Below are positions 15,835 to 23,629 of a stretch of DNA of 31,361 bases, in pieces. The notes beneath the pieces are model-generated. The model saw only the letters and a list, made by a program, of their open reading frames with translations, did no database searches and was not told the origin of the DNA. The stretch's first letter is position 1; the number at the start of each line of letters is the position of its first letter. This DNA comes from Flavobacterium psychrophilum (GTDB lineage Bacteria; Bacteroidota; Bacteroidia; Flavobacteriales; Flavobacteriaceae). The stretch lies in NCBI GenBank assembly GCA_945872245.1, contig CAMBZB010000026.1, forward strand, positions 1 to 31,361. The letters are read 5' to 3'. The position numbers were made by a program, and so were the translations under genes.

Positions 15835-16527
15835 TTAAAAAATTCCATCATCATTAAAACTATAAAACCCGTTTTCAGCAATAATGACGTGATCCAAAAC
15901 AGTAATGTCTAAATTTTGACCCGCCGCTTTCAGCTTTTTTGTAATTTGCTTATCGGCATCACTAGGAATCAACGTTCCGGAGGGATGGTTATGACACAAA
16001 ATCAATCCTGTCGCCCCCATTTCGAGAGCCGCTTTAAAAACCAAACGCACATCAACTAGTGTCCCGGTAATGCCTCCTTTGCCTAGCTGCGATTTAGAAA
16101 GTACTTTATTCGAATTATTTAAATACAAAACCCAAAATTCCTCATGTGGCAATTCGCCAATAATGGGTTGCATCAATTCGAAAATCATTTTACTAGAAGT
16201 GATTTTCTTCAATTCGACTGCCTCTTCAGACCTTCTCCGTCTTCCCAATTCCATGGCAGCAATAATAGAAATAGCCTTAGCTTCTCCTATCCCTTTGAAA
16301 TTCATTAATTGTTGGATTGTCAATTTTCCCAAAGCATTCAAATTATTGTCGACGCTAGCCAAAATCCTTTTACTCAAAGCTACCGCCGATTCATTTTGGC
16401 TCCCTGATCCAATCAAAATAGCAATCAATTCGGCATCGCTCAAAGCACTTTTGCCTTTCAGCATCAGTTTTTCGCGAGGTTTGTCGTCTTCAGACCAATT
16501 CGTTATCGGAAAATTATTTGATTCCAT
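15835..16527 (-). CDS. radC: RadC-family JAB/MPN domain protein
   Basis: The 230-residue product has the family layout: an N-terminal helical part with a helix-hairpin-helix (LMNFKGIGEAKAISIIAAMELGR, about 75-96, given here only in outline) and a C-terminal JAB1/MPN metalloprotease-like domain. The metal-binding JAMM pattern is complete: Glu129/130, His179-x-His181 (CHNHPSG) and Asp190. The name DNA repair protein RadC is historical; the original E. coli phenotype was later attributed to another gene, and the biochemical role remains unclear. It sits 8 bases after mpl and 3 bases before yjjG. Confidence 0.92.
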   Translation of the reverse strand: MESNNFPITNWSEDDKPREKLMLKGKSALSDAELIAILIGSGSQNESAVALSKRILASVDNNLNALGKLTIQQLMNFKGIGEAKAISIIAAMELGRRRRSEEAVELKKITSSKMIFELMQPIIGELPHEEFWVLYLNNSNKVLSKSQLGKGGITGTLVDVRLVFKAALEMGATGLILCHNHPSGTLIPSDADKQITKKLKAAGQNLDITVLDHVIIAENGFYSFNDDGIF

Positions 16528-16535
16528 TTAATAAA

Positions 16536-17891
16536 TTATTCAATCAATTTCTTCACTTCATCAAAATTCAACCCGCCATAATTACCAGAACTCATTAGTA
16601 ACAATGCCGAGTTTTCGAAATTGAGATTGAAAAGATAGTCTTTAAAAGCTGCAGGATTGGTATAAATAATCAAATCTTTTCGATTGAAGGCTTGGGCAAT
16701 TTGTTCATAGGTCACTTCTTCGAGTTGCTTAATCTTTACGGCATCCGGAGAATAGAAAACTATGGCAACATCAGCATATTCTAATGCACCCTCATATTCT
16801 TTTAGAAATTCGGCATTCAGGCTGCTGTAGGTATGTAATTCTAAACAAGCAATCAAAGTCCGATTTGGATATTGCTCTTTCACTGCTTTTGTGGTGGCGG
16901 CAACTTTACTTGGCGAATGTGCAAAATCTTTGTAAGCCACTTTTGTTTGGCTTTCGGCAATTTTTTCCAATCTTTTTGAAGCACCTTTAAAACTGGCAAT
17001 GGCTTCATAAAAATCGGCTTCATCCACGCCCATATTTTGGCAAATCCATTTGGCTCCAGCCAAATTATTCAAATTATGCGCCCCAAAAACCTCGATTGGC
17101 ATTGCTCCTTCCGGGGTTTCGAGAAGTGTAACTCCATCTTTCACTTCGTATTTCGGTGTTGTATAAGGAATTTTTCGAATTGGATTTGTAGCAGCCCCGG
17201 CAACGCGGGCTACTTCAGTATCTTCTTCATTATAGACTAGAATTCCACCATTAGTGATTTTATTAATGAAAATTTCAAACTGTTCCACATAAAAATCATA
17301 GGTCGGAAACACATTGATGTGATCCCAAGCTATTCCAGAAATCAAGGCAATATTCGGCTGATACAAATGAAATTTTGGTCTTCGGTCAATTGGCGAAGAC
17401 AAATATTCATCCCCTTCAAGCACGATAAAATCATTGGCTTCAGTGAGGTGGACCATGGTTTCAAATCCTTCGAGTTGCGCACCCACCATGTAGTCAACTT
17501 CAATATTGTGAAAGTGCATCACGTGCAAAATCATTGAAGTAATCGTCGTTTTTCCGTGAGAACCACCAATAACCACTCGGGTTTTATTTTTGGACTGTTC
17601 GTATAAAAACTCTGGATATGAGTAAATTTTTAATCCTAATTCTTGGGCTTTCAACAACTCCGGATTATCTGCTTTAGCATGCATTCCGAGAATTATGGCC
17701 TCAATATCGGTGGTGATTTTTTCAGGAAACCACCCCATTGTTGACGGTAAAATTCCTTTTTTCTCCAAACGGGTTTTTGAAGGTTCAAAAATAGCATCGT
17801 CACTTCCCGTAACTTGATATCCTTTGTTGTGCAGCGCTAAGGCCAAATTGTGCATCGCGCTTCCGCCAATGGCTATGAAATGAGTTCTCAT
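16536..17891 (-). CDS. mpl: UDP-N-acetylmuramate:L-alanyl-gamma-D-glutamyl-meso-diaminopimelate ligase
   Basis: Mpl re-attaches recycled murein tripeptide to UDP-MurNAc in an ATP-dependent reaction, feeding peptidoglycan recycling in the cytoplasm. The 451-residue product has the Mur ligase N-terminal Rossmann-like motif (FIAIGGSAMHNLALAL, residues 5-20) and the ATP-binding GGSHGKTT (109-116). A catalytic middle domain includes EGDEYLSSPIDRRPKF, and a C-terminal domain starts near KDFAHSPSKVAATTKAV. The SAMHNLA variant and the GDEY...PKF pattern favour Mpl over MurC. It follows the TPR gene by 4 bases and precedes radC by 8 bases. Confidence 0.93.
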   Translation of the reverse strand: MRTHFIAIGGSAMHNLALALHNKGYQVTGSDDAIFEPSKTRLEKKGILPSTMGWFPEKITTDIEAIILGMHAKADNPELLKAQELGLKIYSYPEFLYEQSKNKTRVVIGGSHGKTTITSMILHVMHFHNIEVDYMVGAQLEGFETMVHLTEANDFIVLEGDEYLSSPIDRRPKFHLYQPNIALISGIAWDHINVFPTYDFYVEQFEIFINKITNGGILVYNEEDTEVARVAGAATNPIRKIPYTTPKYEVKDGVTLLETPEGAMPIEVFGAHNLNNLAGAKWICQNMGVDEADFYEAIASFKGASKRLEKIAESQTKVAYKDFAHSPSKVAATTKAVKEQYPNRTLIACLELHTYSSLNAEFLKEYEGALEYADVAIVFYSPDAVKIKQLEEVTYEQIAQAFNRKDLIIYTNPAAFKDYLFNLNFENSALLLMSSGNYGGLNFDEVKKLIE

Positions 17892-17895
17892 ATTT

Positions 17896-18558
17896 TTAGT
17901 TCTTTTTTACAGATTTATTCATTTTGTTTTTATACAAATTAGCAAGCATTTGAGAACCAATTTTTGTGCTTCCAGCAGCAATTGCCTTTTTATATTGTGT
18001 TTCTGCCGATGAATATCTTCCAAAATGTTCCTCGATTTGACCTTTGGACAAATACCCGTCAACTGGAGAAAGTTTTAATAATTCATTCGAATATTTTATC
18101 GCTTTTGTTTCACTTCCACCAACAATTCCAGGCAATTGTATATAAATCATTACCAGTGCCCAACGTGCTTCGATATGTTTTGGATTGAGTGTTATTGCTT
18201 TTTCGAAAGATTCTTTTATTTCACCAATCATTCCGAGAGCCTTGAATTTACTGGATTCTTTGGCTTTCATCCCGAGTACACCGCCATATTTATAATAATA
18301 ATTAGCTTCCGTTGGTTTAAGTTGTTTTAGCTTTTTATAATATCCTGAGGATTTATCCCAAGATTTATTGTGCCCTGCAATATCGCCAAGGTATTCTATG
18401 GCTTTTAAATTAGAGGGTTGAGTTACTAAAACATGCTCCAATAAAACCTGAGCTTGCTCAAATTTTTCTTCTCGAAATAATTTCTCTCCTTTATCAAAAT
18501 CAGATTGGGAAAAAATTAGCAAAGGAAATAAGATACAGAAGAATAGCAGTTGTTTCAT
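17896..18558 (-). CDS. Secreted tetratricopeptide repeat protein
   Basis: The 220-residue product has a signal peptide (MKQLLFFCILFPLLIFSQ) and then helical pairs of TPR type. Visible repeats include FDKGEKLFREEKFEQAQVLL, KAIEYLGDIAGHNKSWDKSS, ALGMIGEIKESFEKAITLNP and a final GRYSSAETQYKKAIAAGSTK. TPR folds bind protein partners; the likely location is the periplasm. It heads the operon that continues with mpl, radC and yjjG, only 4 bases before mpl. A role in envelope upkeep is possible but not shown. Confidence 0.8.
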   Translation of the reverse strand: MKQLLFFCILFPLLIFSQSDFDKGEKLFREEKFEQAQVLLEHVLVTQPSNLKAIEYLGDIAGHNKSWDKSSGYYKKLKQLKPTEANYYYKYGGVLGMKAKESSKFKALGMIGEIKESFEKAITLNPKHIEARWALVMIYIQLPGIVGGSETKAIKYSNELLKLSPVDGYLSKGQIEEHFGRYSSAETQYKKAIAAGSTKIGSQMLANLYKNKMNKSVKKN

Positions 18559-18562
18559 TCTC

Positions 18563-18570
18563 CAAAAATA
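18563..18570 (-). promoter_or_regulatory. Promoter -7 box of the TPR-mpl-radC operon
   Basis: Read on the minus strand, TATTTTTG matches TAnnTTTG exactly and ends 4 bases before the ATG at 18558, predicting a leaderless or nearly leaderless mRNA. No upstream TTTG with standard spacing is visible. Confidence 0.45.
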
Positions 18571-18671
18571 AATAAATTTTAAATGAAAAAACCCATTTAT
18601 TTAATCTTAAAAGCACCAATTAAAGAAAGAAATAATAACAAAAAGGAAACATTCTAGTAACATTCAGTAAT

Positions 18672-18679
18672 TATTTTTG
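18672..18679 (+). promoter_or_regulatory. Possible promoter -7 box of the LpxH-like gene
   Basis: TATTTTTG lies 12 bases before the ATG at 18692. It is a perfect TAnnTTTG match but, in AT-rich DNA and without an upstream TTTG, only moderately supported. The divergent TPR operon carries the same 8-base box. Confidence 0.38.
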
Positions 18680-18691
18680 TAAAAATTCTTA

Positions 18692-19507
18692 ATGAAACGA
18701 AAAAGAAAAATTCCACTGGTAGTATTAAGTGATATTCACTTGGGTACCTATGGATGCCATGCCAAAGAATTGTTACACTATTTAAAATCAATTCAACCAC
18801 AGACCTTGGTTTTAAATGGAGATATTATTGACATGTGGAATTTTAGCAAACGCTATTTTCCCGCAGCTCACATGAATGTTCTAAGGCATATTATTAAAAT
18901 GTCGAATCAAGGAACTCGTGTAATTTACATTACCGGGAATCACGATGAGGCACTTCGCAAATACTCAGATTTTATTTTAGGCAATTTGGAACTCGTCGAC
19001 AAACTAATTTTAGATTTAGATGGAAAAAAAACATGGATTTTTCATGGAGACGTGTTTGATTCTTCGATAAAAGGATATGCAAAAATACTGGCCAAATTGG
19101 GTGGAAAAGGATACGACTTGTTAATTCTAATTAATAGTTTAATCAATTGGATTTTGGTTGCTTTAGGAAAAGAAAAAAGGAGCTTTTCTAAAACGATTAA
19201 AGACAGTGTGAAAAAGGCCGTCTCCTTTGTTTCCAATTTTGAAAATACTGCTGCTGAAATCGCTATCGAAAAAAAATACAGCTATGTTGTTTGCGGACAC
19301 ATTCACAAACCACAGATGAAGGAAGTGGAGAATGAACACGGAAAAGTCCTGTATTTAAATAGTGGTGATTGGATTGAAAATCTCACCGCATTAGAATATA
19401 AAAAAGAGAAATGGTCCATATACCAATATAAAAAATCAGACTATTTGCACCATGAATTCAAAGAAGATATAATCATAAATGATATTGCAAACAAAATTTT
19501 ATCCTAA
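18692..19507 (+). CDS. LpxH-like metallophosphoesterase (UDP-2,3-diacylglucosamine diphosphatase type)
   Basis: This 271-residue calcineurin-like phosphoesterase has all metal-binding motifs: DIHLG (Asp14, His16), GDIID (Asp44), GNHDE (Asn83, His84), HGD (His118) and GHIHKPQ (His203, His205). LpxH hydrolyses UDP-2,3-diacyl-glucosamine to lipid X in lipid A synthesis. This protein resembles the larger LpxH-like group common in Bacteroidota and is somewhat longer than E. coli LpxH (240), with an extra segment around residues 135-180. It overlaps functionally and physically with a glycosyltransferase gene starting one base after its stop, so a pathway-specific pyrophosphatase for another glycolipid is an alternative. 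Confidence 0.78.
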   Translation: MKRKRKIPLVVLSDIHLGTYGCHAKELLHYLKSIQPQTLVLNGDIIDMWNFSKRYFPAAHMNVLRHIIKMSNQGTRVIYITGNHDEALRKYSDFILGNLELVDKLILDLDGKKTWIFHGDVFDSSIKGYAKILAKLGGKGYDLLILINSLINWILVALGKEKRSFSKTIKDSVKKAVSFVSNFENTAAEIAIEKKYSYVVCGHIHKPQMKEVENEHGKVLYLNSGDWIENLTALEYKKEKWSIYQYKKSDYLHHEFKEDIIINDIANKILS

Positions 19508-19508
19508 A

Positions 19509-20501
19509 ATGAAAATATTTTACGCCATCCAAGCCACTGGTAACGGACACATTAGCAGGGCTATACAACTTAATCCTTATCTACAAAAATTCGGTTCTGT
19601 GGATTACTTTTTGAGCGGCAACAATACCAGTCTAAATATAGATTTACCAATAAAATTTACGAGTGATGGTTGTAGTTTGCACTATAGCAAATGTGGCGGA
19701 CTGAACTATTGGGATATTGCCAAGAATATTCAACCCATTCGAATGTATAAGGACGCCAAATCATTGCCTCTGAAACAATATGATGTAATTATAAATGACT
19801 TCGATTCTATCACTTCACTGGCGTGTAGATTACAAAAAGTAAATTCGGTTCAATTTGGGCATCAAGCCAGTTTTATTTCAAATGCCACTCCAAGACCAGA
19901 AAAAAAAAGTGTTATGGGCGAAATAATTCTCAAACATTATGCTCCATCACCAAAACATATTGGATTACATTTCGAAAAATACGATTCCTTTATCCATCCA
20001 CCAATTATCAAAGATGAAATAGTTCAAGCTGAATCCAAAGATTTAAAACATATCACGGTTTATCTCCCTTCTTTCCAAAAGGATTGCTTAGAAAAAGCGT
20101 TTAACAAACTTCCAGATATGGAGTTTCATTGGTTTTTGAATGATGTGAAATTCAAACATACCATAGGTAATATAACTTATTATCCTGTAAATCAAAAACA
20201 TTTCAATCAAAGTTTAATCACATGTCACGGAATTATTACTGGTGGCGGCTTTGAAACACCTGCCGAAGCTTTATATCTTGGAAAAAAAATACTCAGTATT
20301 CCTATTCGAAACCATTATGAGCAAGAATGTAATGCCGCTGCATTAAAAAAAATGGGAGTTCCTGTTGTTTATGAAGTTGGGGATAAATTTGAGGTAATTA
20401 TAGAAAACTGGTTGAACTCAACTATAATGTATCCAAAAATGAAAGCCAACAATATTAATGAAACCTTGCAGTTTTTGTTTGACTCTTATAACACTAAATA
20501 A
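19509..20501 (+). CDS. GT-B fold glycosyltransferase (MJ1255/TIGR00661-like)
   Basis: The 330-residue product starts MKIFYAIQATGNGHISRA, a nucleotide-sugar transferase N-terminus resembling MurG and the PF13528/TIGR00661 group. The C-terminal half has the donor-binding glycine-rich segment HGIITGGGFETPAEALYLG followed by IPIRNHYEQECNAA, as in GT-B enzymes. I chose the ATG at 19509, one base after the stop of the LpxH-like gene; an in-frame start 30 bases upstream would overlap that gene. No signal peptide is seen, so it acts in the cytoplasm or at the inner membrane face. Donor and acceptor are unknown. Confidence 0.78.
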   Translation: MKIFYAIQATGNGHISRAIQLNPYLQKFGSVDYFLSGNNTSLNIDLPIKFTSDGCSLHYSKCGGLNYWDIAKNIQPIRMYKDAKSLPLKQYDVIINDFDSITSLACRLQKVNSVQFGHQASFISNATPRPEKKSVMGEIILKHYAPSPKHIGLHFEKYDSFIHPPIIKDEIVQAESKDLKHITVYLPSFQKDCLEKAFNKLPDMEFHWFLNDVKFKHTIGNITYYPVNQKHFNQSLITCHGIITGGGFETPAEALYLGKKILSIPIRNHYEQECNAAALKKMGVPVVYEVGDKFEVIIENWLNSTIMYPKMKANNINETLQFLFDSYNTK

Positions 20502-20530
20502 AAAAAGGGCTCTATTTCTAGAACCCCTTT
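20501..20530 (-). terminator. Terminator of obgE
   Basis: On the minus strand AAAGGGG (from 20530) pairs with the distal CCCTTT (to 20504) around an interrupted TCTAGA/TAGA inner stem, and the run of T (complement of 20501-20506) follows. It lies between obgE and the convergent glycosyltransferase gene, whose stop codon it touches. Confidence 0.65.
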
Positions 20531-20549
20531 AAATATAAAAAGCCAAATT

Positions 20550-21551
20550 TTAATCATTCAACATTTTCCATAATTTATCTTTCAACTCTGTTAAACCTTG
20601 TTGGGCAATGGATGAAATAAACATATAGGTAATGTCTTTGAATTCTTTGTCTAATTGAACTTTCAATTCCGCTTTGAGTTCATCATCTAGCATATCACAT
20701 TTTGAGATGACCAACAAACGTTCTTTGTCCAGCATTTCAGGATTGTATTTTGTCAATTCATTGACTAAAATATCATACTCTGATTTGATGTCTGGCGTAT
20801 CAACAGGAACCAAAAACAACAAGGTAGAATTCCTTTCAATATGACGCAAGAAATAATGCCCCAATCCTTTTCCTTCGGCAGCGCCTTCAATAATTCCGGG
20901 AATATCAGCAATTACAAAGGATTGAAAATCTCTGTAGGCCACAATTCCGAGATTTGGTTTTAAAGTGGTAAAAGGATAATCCGCAATTTTTGGTTTCGCA
21001 GAAGTCAAAACCGATAATAACGTTGATTTTCCGGCATTTGGAAAACCTACTAAACCAACATCGGCTAGTACTTTCAATTCCAAAATAACATCCATTTCTA
21101 CCCCAGGCAACCCTGGTTGCGAATACCTCGGCGTTTGGTTTGTCGAGCTTCTAAAGTGCCAGTTACCCAGGCCTCCTTTTCCTCCACGAGAAAGCACTTG
21201 TTTTTCGCCCTCTTCGGTAATTTCGAATAAGGTTTCTCCTGTTTCTTTATCTTTTACTACTGTACCAAGTGGCACTTCAATGTACTTGTCTTCACCATCG
21301 GCACCCGTGCTTCTATCTCCCCCGCCATCTCCTCCGTGACCCGCTTTGATGTGACGTGCAAATTTCAAGTGAAATAAAGTCCAAAGCCCTTTGTTGCCAA
21401 CCAAATATACGTGACCACCACGACCACCGTCACCGCCATCTGGACCACCCTTTTCAATAAATTTTTCCCTATGCAAATGTGTAGATCCTTTCCCTCCTTT
21501 TCCGGAAGAAACATATATTTTTACGTAATCCACAAAATTCCCTTCTGTCAT
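20550..21551 (-). CDS. obgE: GTPase Obg
   Basis: Obg/CgtA is an essential GTPase tied to 50S subunit assembly and the stringent response. The 333-residue product has a glycine-rich N-terminal Obg fold (about 1-158; [28 protein letters not shown]). Its G domain has P-loop [10 protein letters not shown]2 [12 protein letters not shown]3 DIPGIIEGA and G4 SKCD. It lacks the extra C-terminal OCT-type extension found in some Firmicutes, as is normal here. The ATG at 21551 follows an array of four TTTTAGA heptamers. It is downstream of a CNNM/CorC-type gene by 78 bases. Confidence 0.97.
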   Translation of the reverse strand: MTEGNFVDYVKIYVSSGKGGKGSTHLHREKFIEKGGPDGGDGGRGGHVYLVGNKGLWTLFHLKFARHIKAGHGGDGGGDRSTGADGEDKYIEVPLGTVVKDKETGETLFEITEEGEKQVLSRGGKGGLGNWHFRSSTNQTPRYSQPGLPGVEMDVILELKVLADVGLVGFPNAGKSTLLSVLTSAKPKIADYPFTTLKPNLGIVAYRDFQSFVIADIPGIIEGAAEGKGLGHYFLRHIERNSTLLFLVPVDTPDIKSEYDILVNELTKYNPEMLDKERLLVISKCDMLDDELKAELKVQLDKEFKDITYMFISSIAQQGLTELKDKLWKMLND

Positions 21552-21556
21552 TCTAA

Positions 21557-21584
21557 TTTTAGATTTTAGATTTTAGATTTTAGA
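21557..21584. repeat. Four perfect TTTTAGA heptamers before obgE
   Basis: Four identical consecutive 7-base units lie 5 bases upstream of the obgE ATG, within its presumed leader. The following stretch (to about 21628) again contains CTGCAAA- and CTGCCAT-like words. It is the most regular array of the window. Confidence 0.85.
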
Positions 21585-21629
21585 TTTCAATGCAAAACTG
21601 CGAGTGAAACCTGCAAACTGCCATCTGAT

Positions 21630-22904
21630 TTACTTTTTCAAGGCTTTCACCATCACTTTATCAATCTTCACGCCATCCATATCAATGACTTCTAGTTCAA
21701 ATTTATGCCAAATCAACTTCTCCCCTTGCTTCGGAATATGGGAAAGTTCAGTCATTATTAATCCACTCACGGTGGTCACTTCATAATCATTGATTAATTC
21801 GTCCAATTCGAAATACGTCAGGAAATCGTGTAACGAATAATGCCCATCTACCAACCAACTTCCGTCTTCTCTTTCGACCAATTGAAAATCATCTTTATAG
21901 AAATCAGAAGCATTGCCAACTAGCGCTTCCAGAATGTCATTCAAGGTGATTATTCCTTGGAAAACACCGTATTCATCCGAAACAAAGGCGTAGTGAATTC
22001 CCGTTTTTTTAAATTGTTCCAATGCTTTGTAGGCAGTGGTTTGCTCCATCATAAAAGGGGCTTCGGTTACAATATCAGGCAAATTGAATTGTTCTTTGTC
22101 AATAGTAGCAAAAATACTTTTCAAGTTAACCACCCCAACTATATCATCATGATTTTCTCCATAAACAGGGTAAATAGAGTGCAATTCTTTCAACATAGAC
22201 TCCTTAACTTGATCTTTATTAGAATGCAGGGGCAATAGTACCACAGATTTTCTGTGGGTCATCAAAGAGTTTATTTTTCTGTCGCCAATATGAAAAACAC
22301 GTTCCACAATATCTTGCTCTATTTCCTGAACTTCACCACCTTCAGTTCCTTCTTTGATAATGGCTTTAATTTCTTCTTCGGTTACCTTACCGTCCGCGGT
22401 GGGTTTTATTTGTAAAACATTCAATAAAAAGTCTGTAGAATGAGTCAACAACCAAATAAATGGCGCTGTAATTATGGAAACCAATTTCATAGGAAATGCA
22501 ACAGCTTTTGCAATCGATTCCGGGTGGTTCAAACCAATTCTCTTTGGCAAAAGCTCTCCTAAAACTAAAGAGAAGAAAGTCAAAATTACCACCACAATCC
22601 CAACAGCGATAGAATTTGCGAAAGGTTTAAGTATTTCAAATCCCAAAATAAAATTTGAAACATCAGTAGTTATTTTATCACCACTATAAATACCGGTTAG
22701 AATTCCAATCAGCGTTATGCCAATTTGAACGGTAGATAAAAATTTATTAGGGGAATTGGCCAAATCCAATGCAGTCTGAGCATTTTTGTTCCCTTTTTTG
22801 GCTGATGTTTCCAGCCTATTTTTCCTTGCCGAAATCAATGCGATTTCTGACATAGAGAAAACACCATTGAGTAGTATTAAAAAAAATATTATTAGTATCT
22901 CCAT
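21630..22904 (-). CDS. CNNM/CorC (HlyC-type) membrane protein with CBS domains
   Basis: The 424-residue product has an N-terminal DUF21/CNNM membrane domain (about 1-190; start MEILIIFFLILLNGVFSMSE, GELLPKRIGL). A pair of CBS domains (about 205-330; LMTHRKSVVLLPL, FVSDEYGVFQGIITLNDILE) and a C-terminal CorC_HlyC transporter-associated domain (about 345-420; EREDGSWLVDGHYSLHDF) follow. Members are linked to magnesium or sodium-magnesium exchange; CBS pairs bind adenine nucleotides. The older label hemolysin is not supported. It is located between adk (53 bases) and obgE (78 bases). Confidence 0.9.
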   Translation of the reverse strand: MEILIIFFLILLNGVFSMSEIALISARKNRLETSAKKGNKNAQTALDLANSPNKFLSTVQIGITLIGILTGIYSGDKITTDVSNFILGFEILKPFANSIAVGIVVVILTFFSLVLGELLPKRIGLNHPESIAKAVAFPMKLVSIITAPFIWLLTHSTDFLLNVLQIKPTADGKVTEEEIKAIIKEGTEGGEVQEIEQDIVERVFHIGDRKINSLMTHRKSVVLLPLHSNKDQVKESMLKELHSIYPVYGENHDDIVGVVNLKSIFATIDKEQFNLPDIVTEAPFMMEQTTAYKALEQFKKTGIHYAFVSDEYGVFQGIITLNDILEALVGNASDFYKDDFQLVEREDGSWLVDGHYSLHDFLTYFELDELINDYEVTTVSGLIMTELSHIPKQGEKLIWHKFELEVIDMDGVKIDKVMVKALKK

Positions 22905-22933
22905 ATTTTTATTTGAAAGGTGAGATTATAAAT

Positions 22934-22961
22934 AAACTAAACCTATAACCTTATAAACTAG
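22934..22961. repeat. Degenerate heptamer-phased words between corC-type gene and adk
   Basis: The sequence reads as AAACTAA, ACCTATA, ACCTTAT, AAACTAG in 7-base steps, running into the adk stop codon. It is more degenerate than the other arrays and could be chance in AT-rich DNA. Confidence 0.35.
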
Positions 22962-23530
22962 AGTTTTTGAATCACAGTACTTAAACGTTCCGTAATTTGG
23001 GCAATCGAACCAATCCCATTTACGGGGTAAAATTTATTTTGTTTGGAATAATACTCCATCAAAGGAGCTGTTTTTTCGTTGTATTCTTGGTAGCGATTTC
23101 TGATTTTGTCTTCGTCCTGATCATCAACTCGTCCGCTGGTTTTTCCTCTTTCCAACAAACGTTGGATTAAGATTTCATCATCAGCCTCTAATGCAATAGT
23201 AGCGGTTATCTGTTCGTTTTTGGTGGCCAAAAAAACATCTAATGCTTCCGCTTGAGCCAATGTTCTTGGAAAACCATCAAACAAAAAACCCGCAGATTCT
23301 TGATTTTTATCCACCTCGCTTTGCAACATTTGAATCGTTACTTCATCAGGAACTAAATCGCCGTTATCCATATAGGTTTTAGCTAATTTGCCTAAATCCG
23401 TTTCATTTTTGATATTATATCTGAATATATCTCCTGTTGAAAGATGCGTCAAATTATATTTTCCTTTTAAAAATTCTGCTTGAGTGCCTTTTCCAGCTCC
23501 AGGTTTTCCAAATAAAACAATGTTAATCAT
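22958..23530 (-). CDS. adk: Adenylate kinase
   Basis: Adk interconverts ATP plus AMP and two ADP. The 190-residue product starts MINIVLFGKPGAGKGTQ with the P-loop at residues 8-15. It has the AMP-binding HLSTGDIFR, the FDGFPRTLAQAEALD motif, and a short LID around LLERGKTSGRVDDQDEDK without zinc-binding cysteines. That places it in the short-LID type usual in Bacteroidota. It lies between hpt and a corC-type gene. Its leader is occupied by heptamer-phased arrays. Confidence 0.97.
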   Translation of the reverse strand: MINIVLFGKPGAGKGTQAEFLKGKYNLTHLSTGDIFRYNIKNETDLGKLAKTYMDNGDLVPDEVTIQMLQSEVDKNQESAGFLFDGFPRTLAQAEALDVFLATKNEQITATIALEADDEILIQRLLERGKTSGRVDDQDEDKIRNRYQEYNEKTAPLMEYYSKQNKFYPVNGIGSIAQITERLSTVIQKL

Positions 23531-23538
23531 ATTGTAAA

Positions 23539-23588
23539 GTTATGTGTTATGTGTTTTGCGTTATTACGTTAGGTGTTAAGAGTTAGGT
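23539..23588. repeat. Seven-unit heptamer array between hpt and adk
   Basis: Successive units are GTTATGT, GTTATGT, GTTTTGC, GTTATTAC (8 bases), GTTAGGT, GTTAAGA and GTTAGGT. All begin GTT and most fit GTTANGT. The array begins 8 bases upstream of the adk ATG, so it lies in the adk leader. Confidence 0.8.
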
Positions 23589-23601
23589 GCTTTCTACAAA
23601 A

Positions 23602-23629
23602 AACTTTTAACCCTTAACTTTTAATCTTT
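23602..23629. repeat. Second heptamer array overlapping the end of hpt
   Basis: Units AACTTTT, AACCCTT, AACTTTT and AATCTTT run in 7-base steps and overlap the last codons of hpt (stop codon at 23621-23623). The word differs from the adjoining GTTANGT array. Confidence 0.6.
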
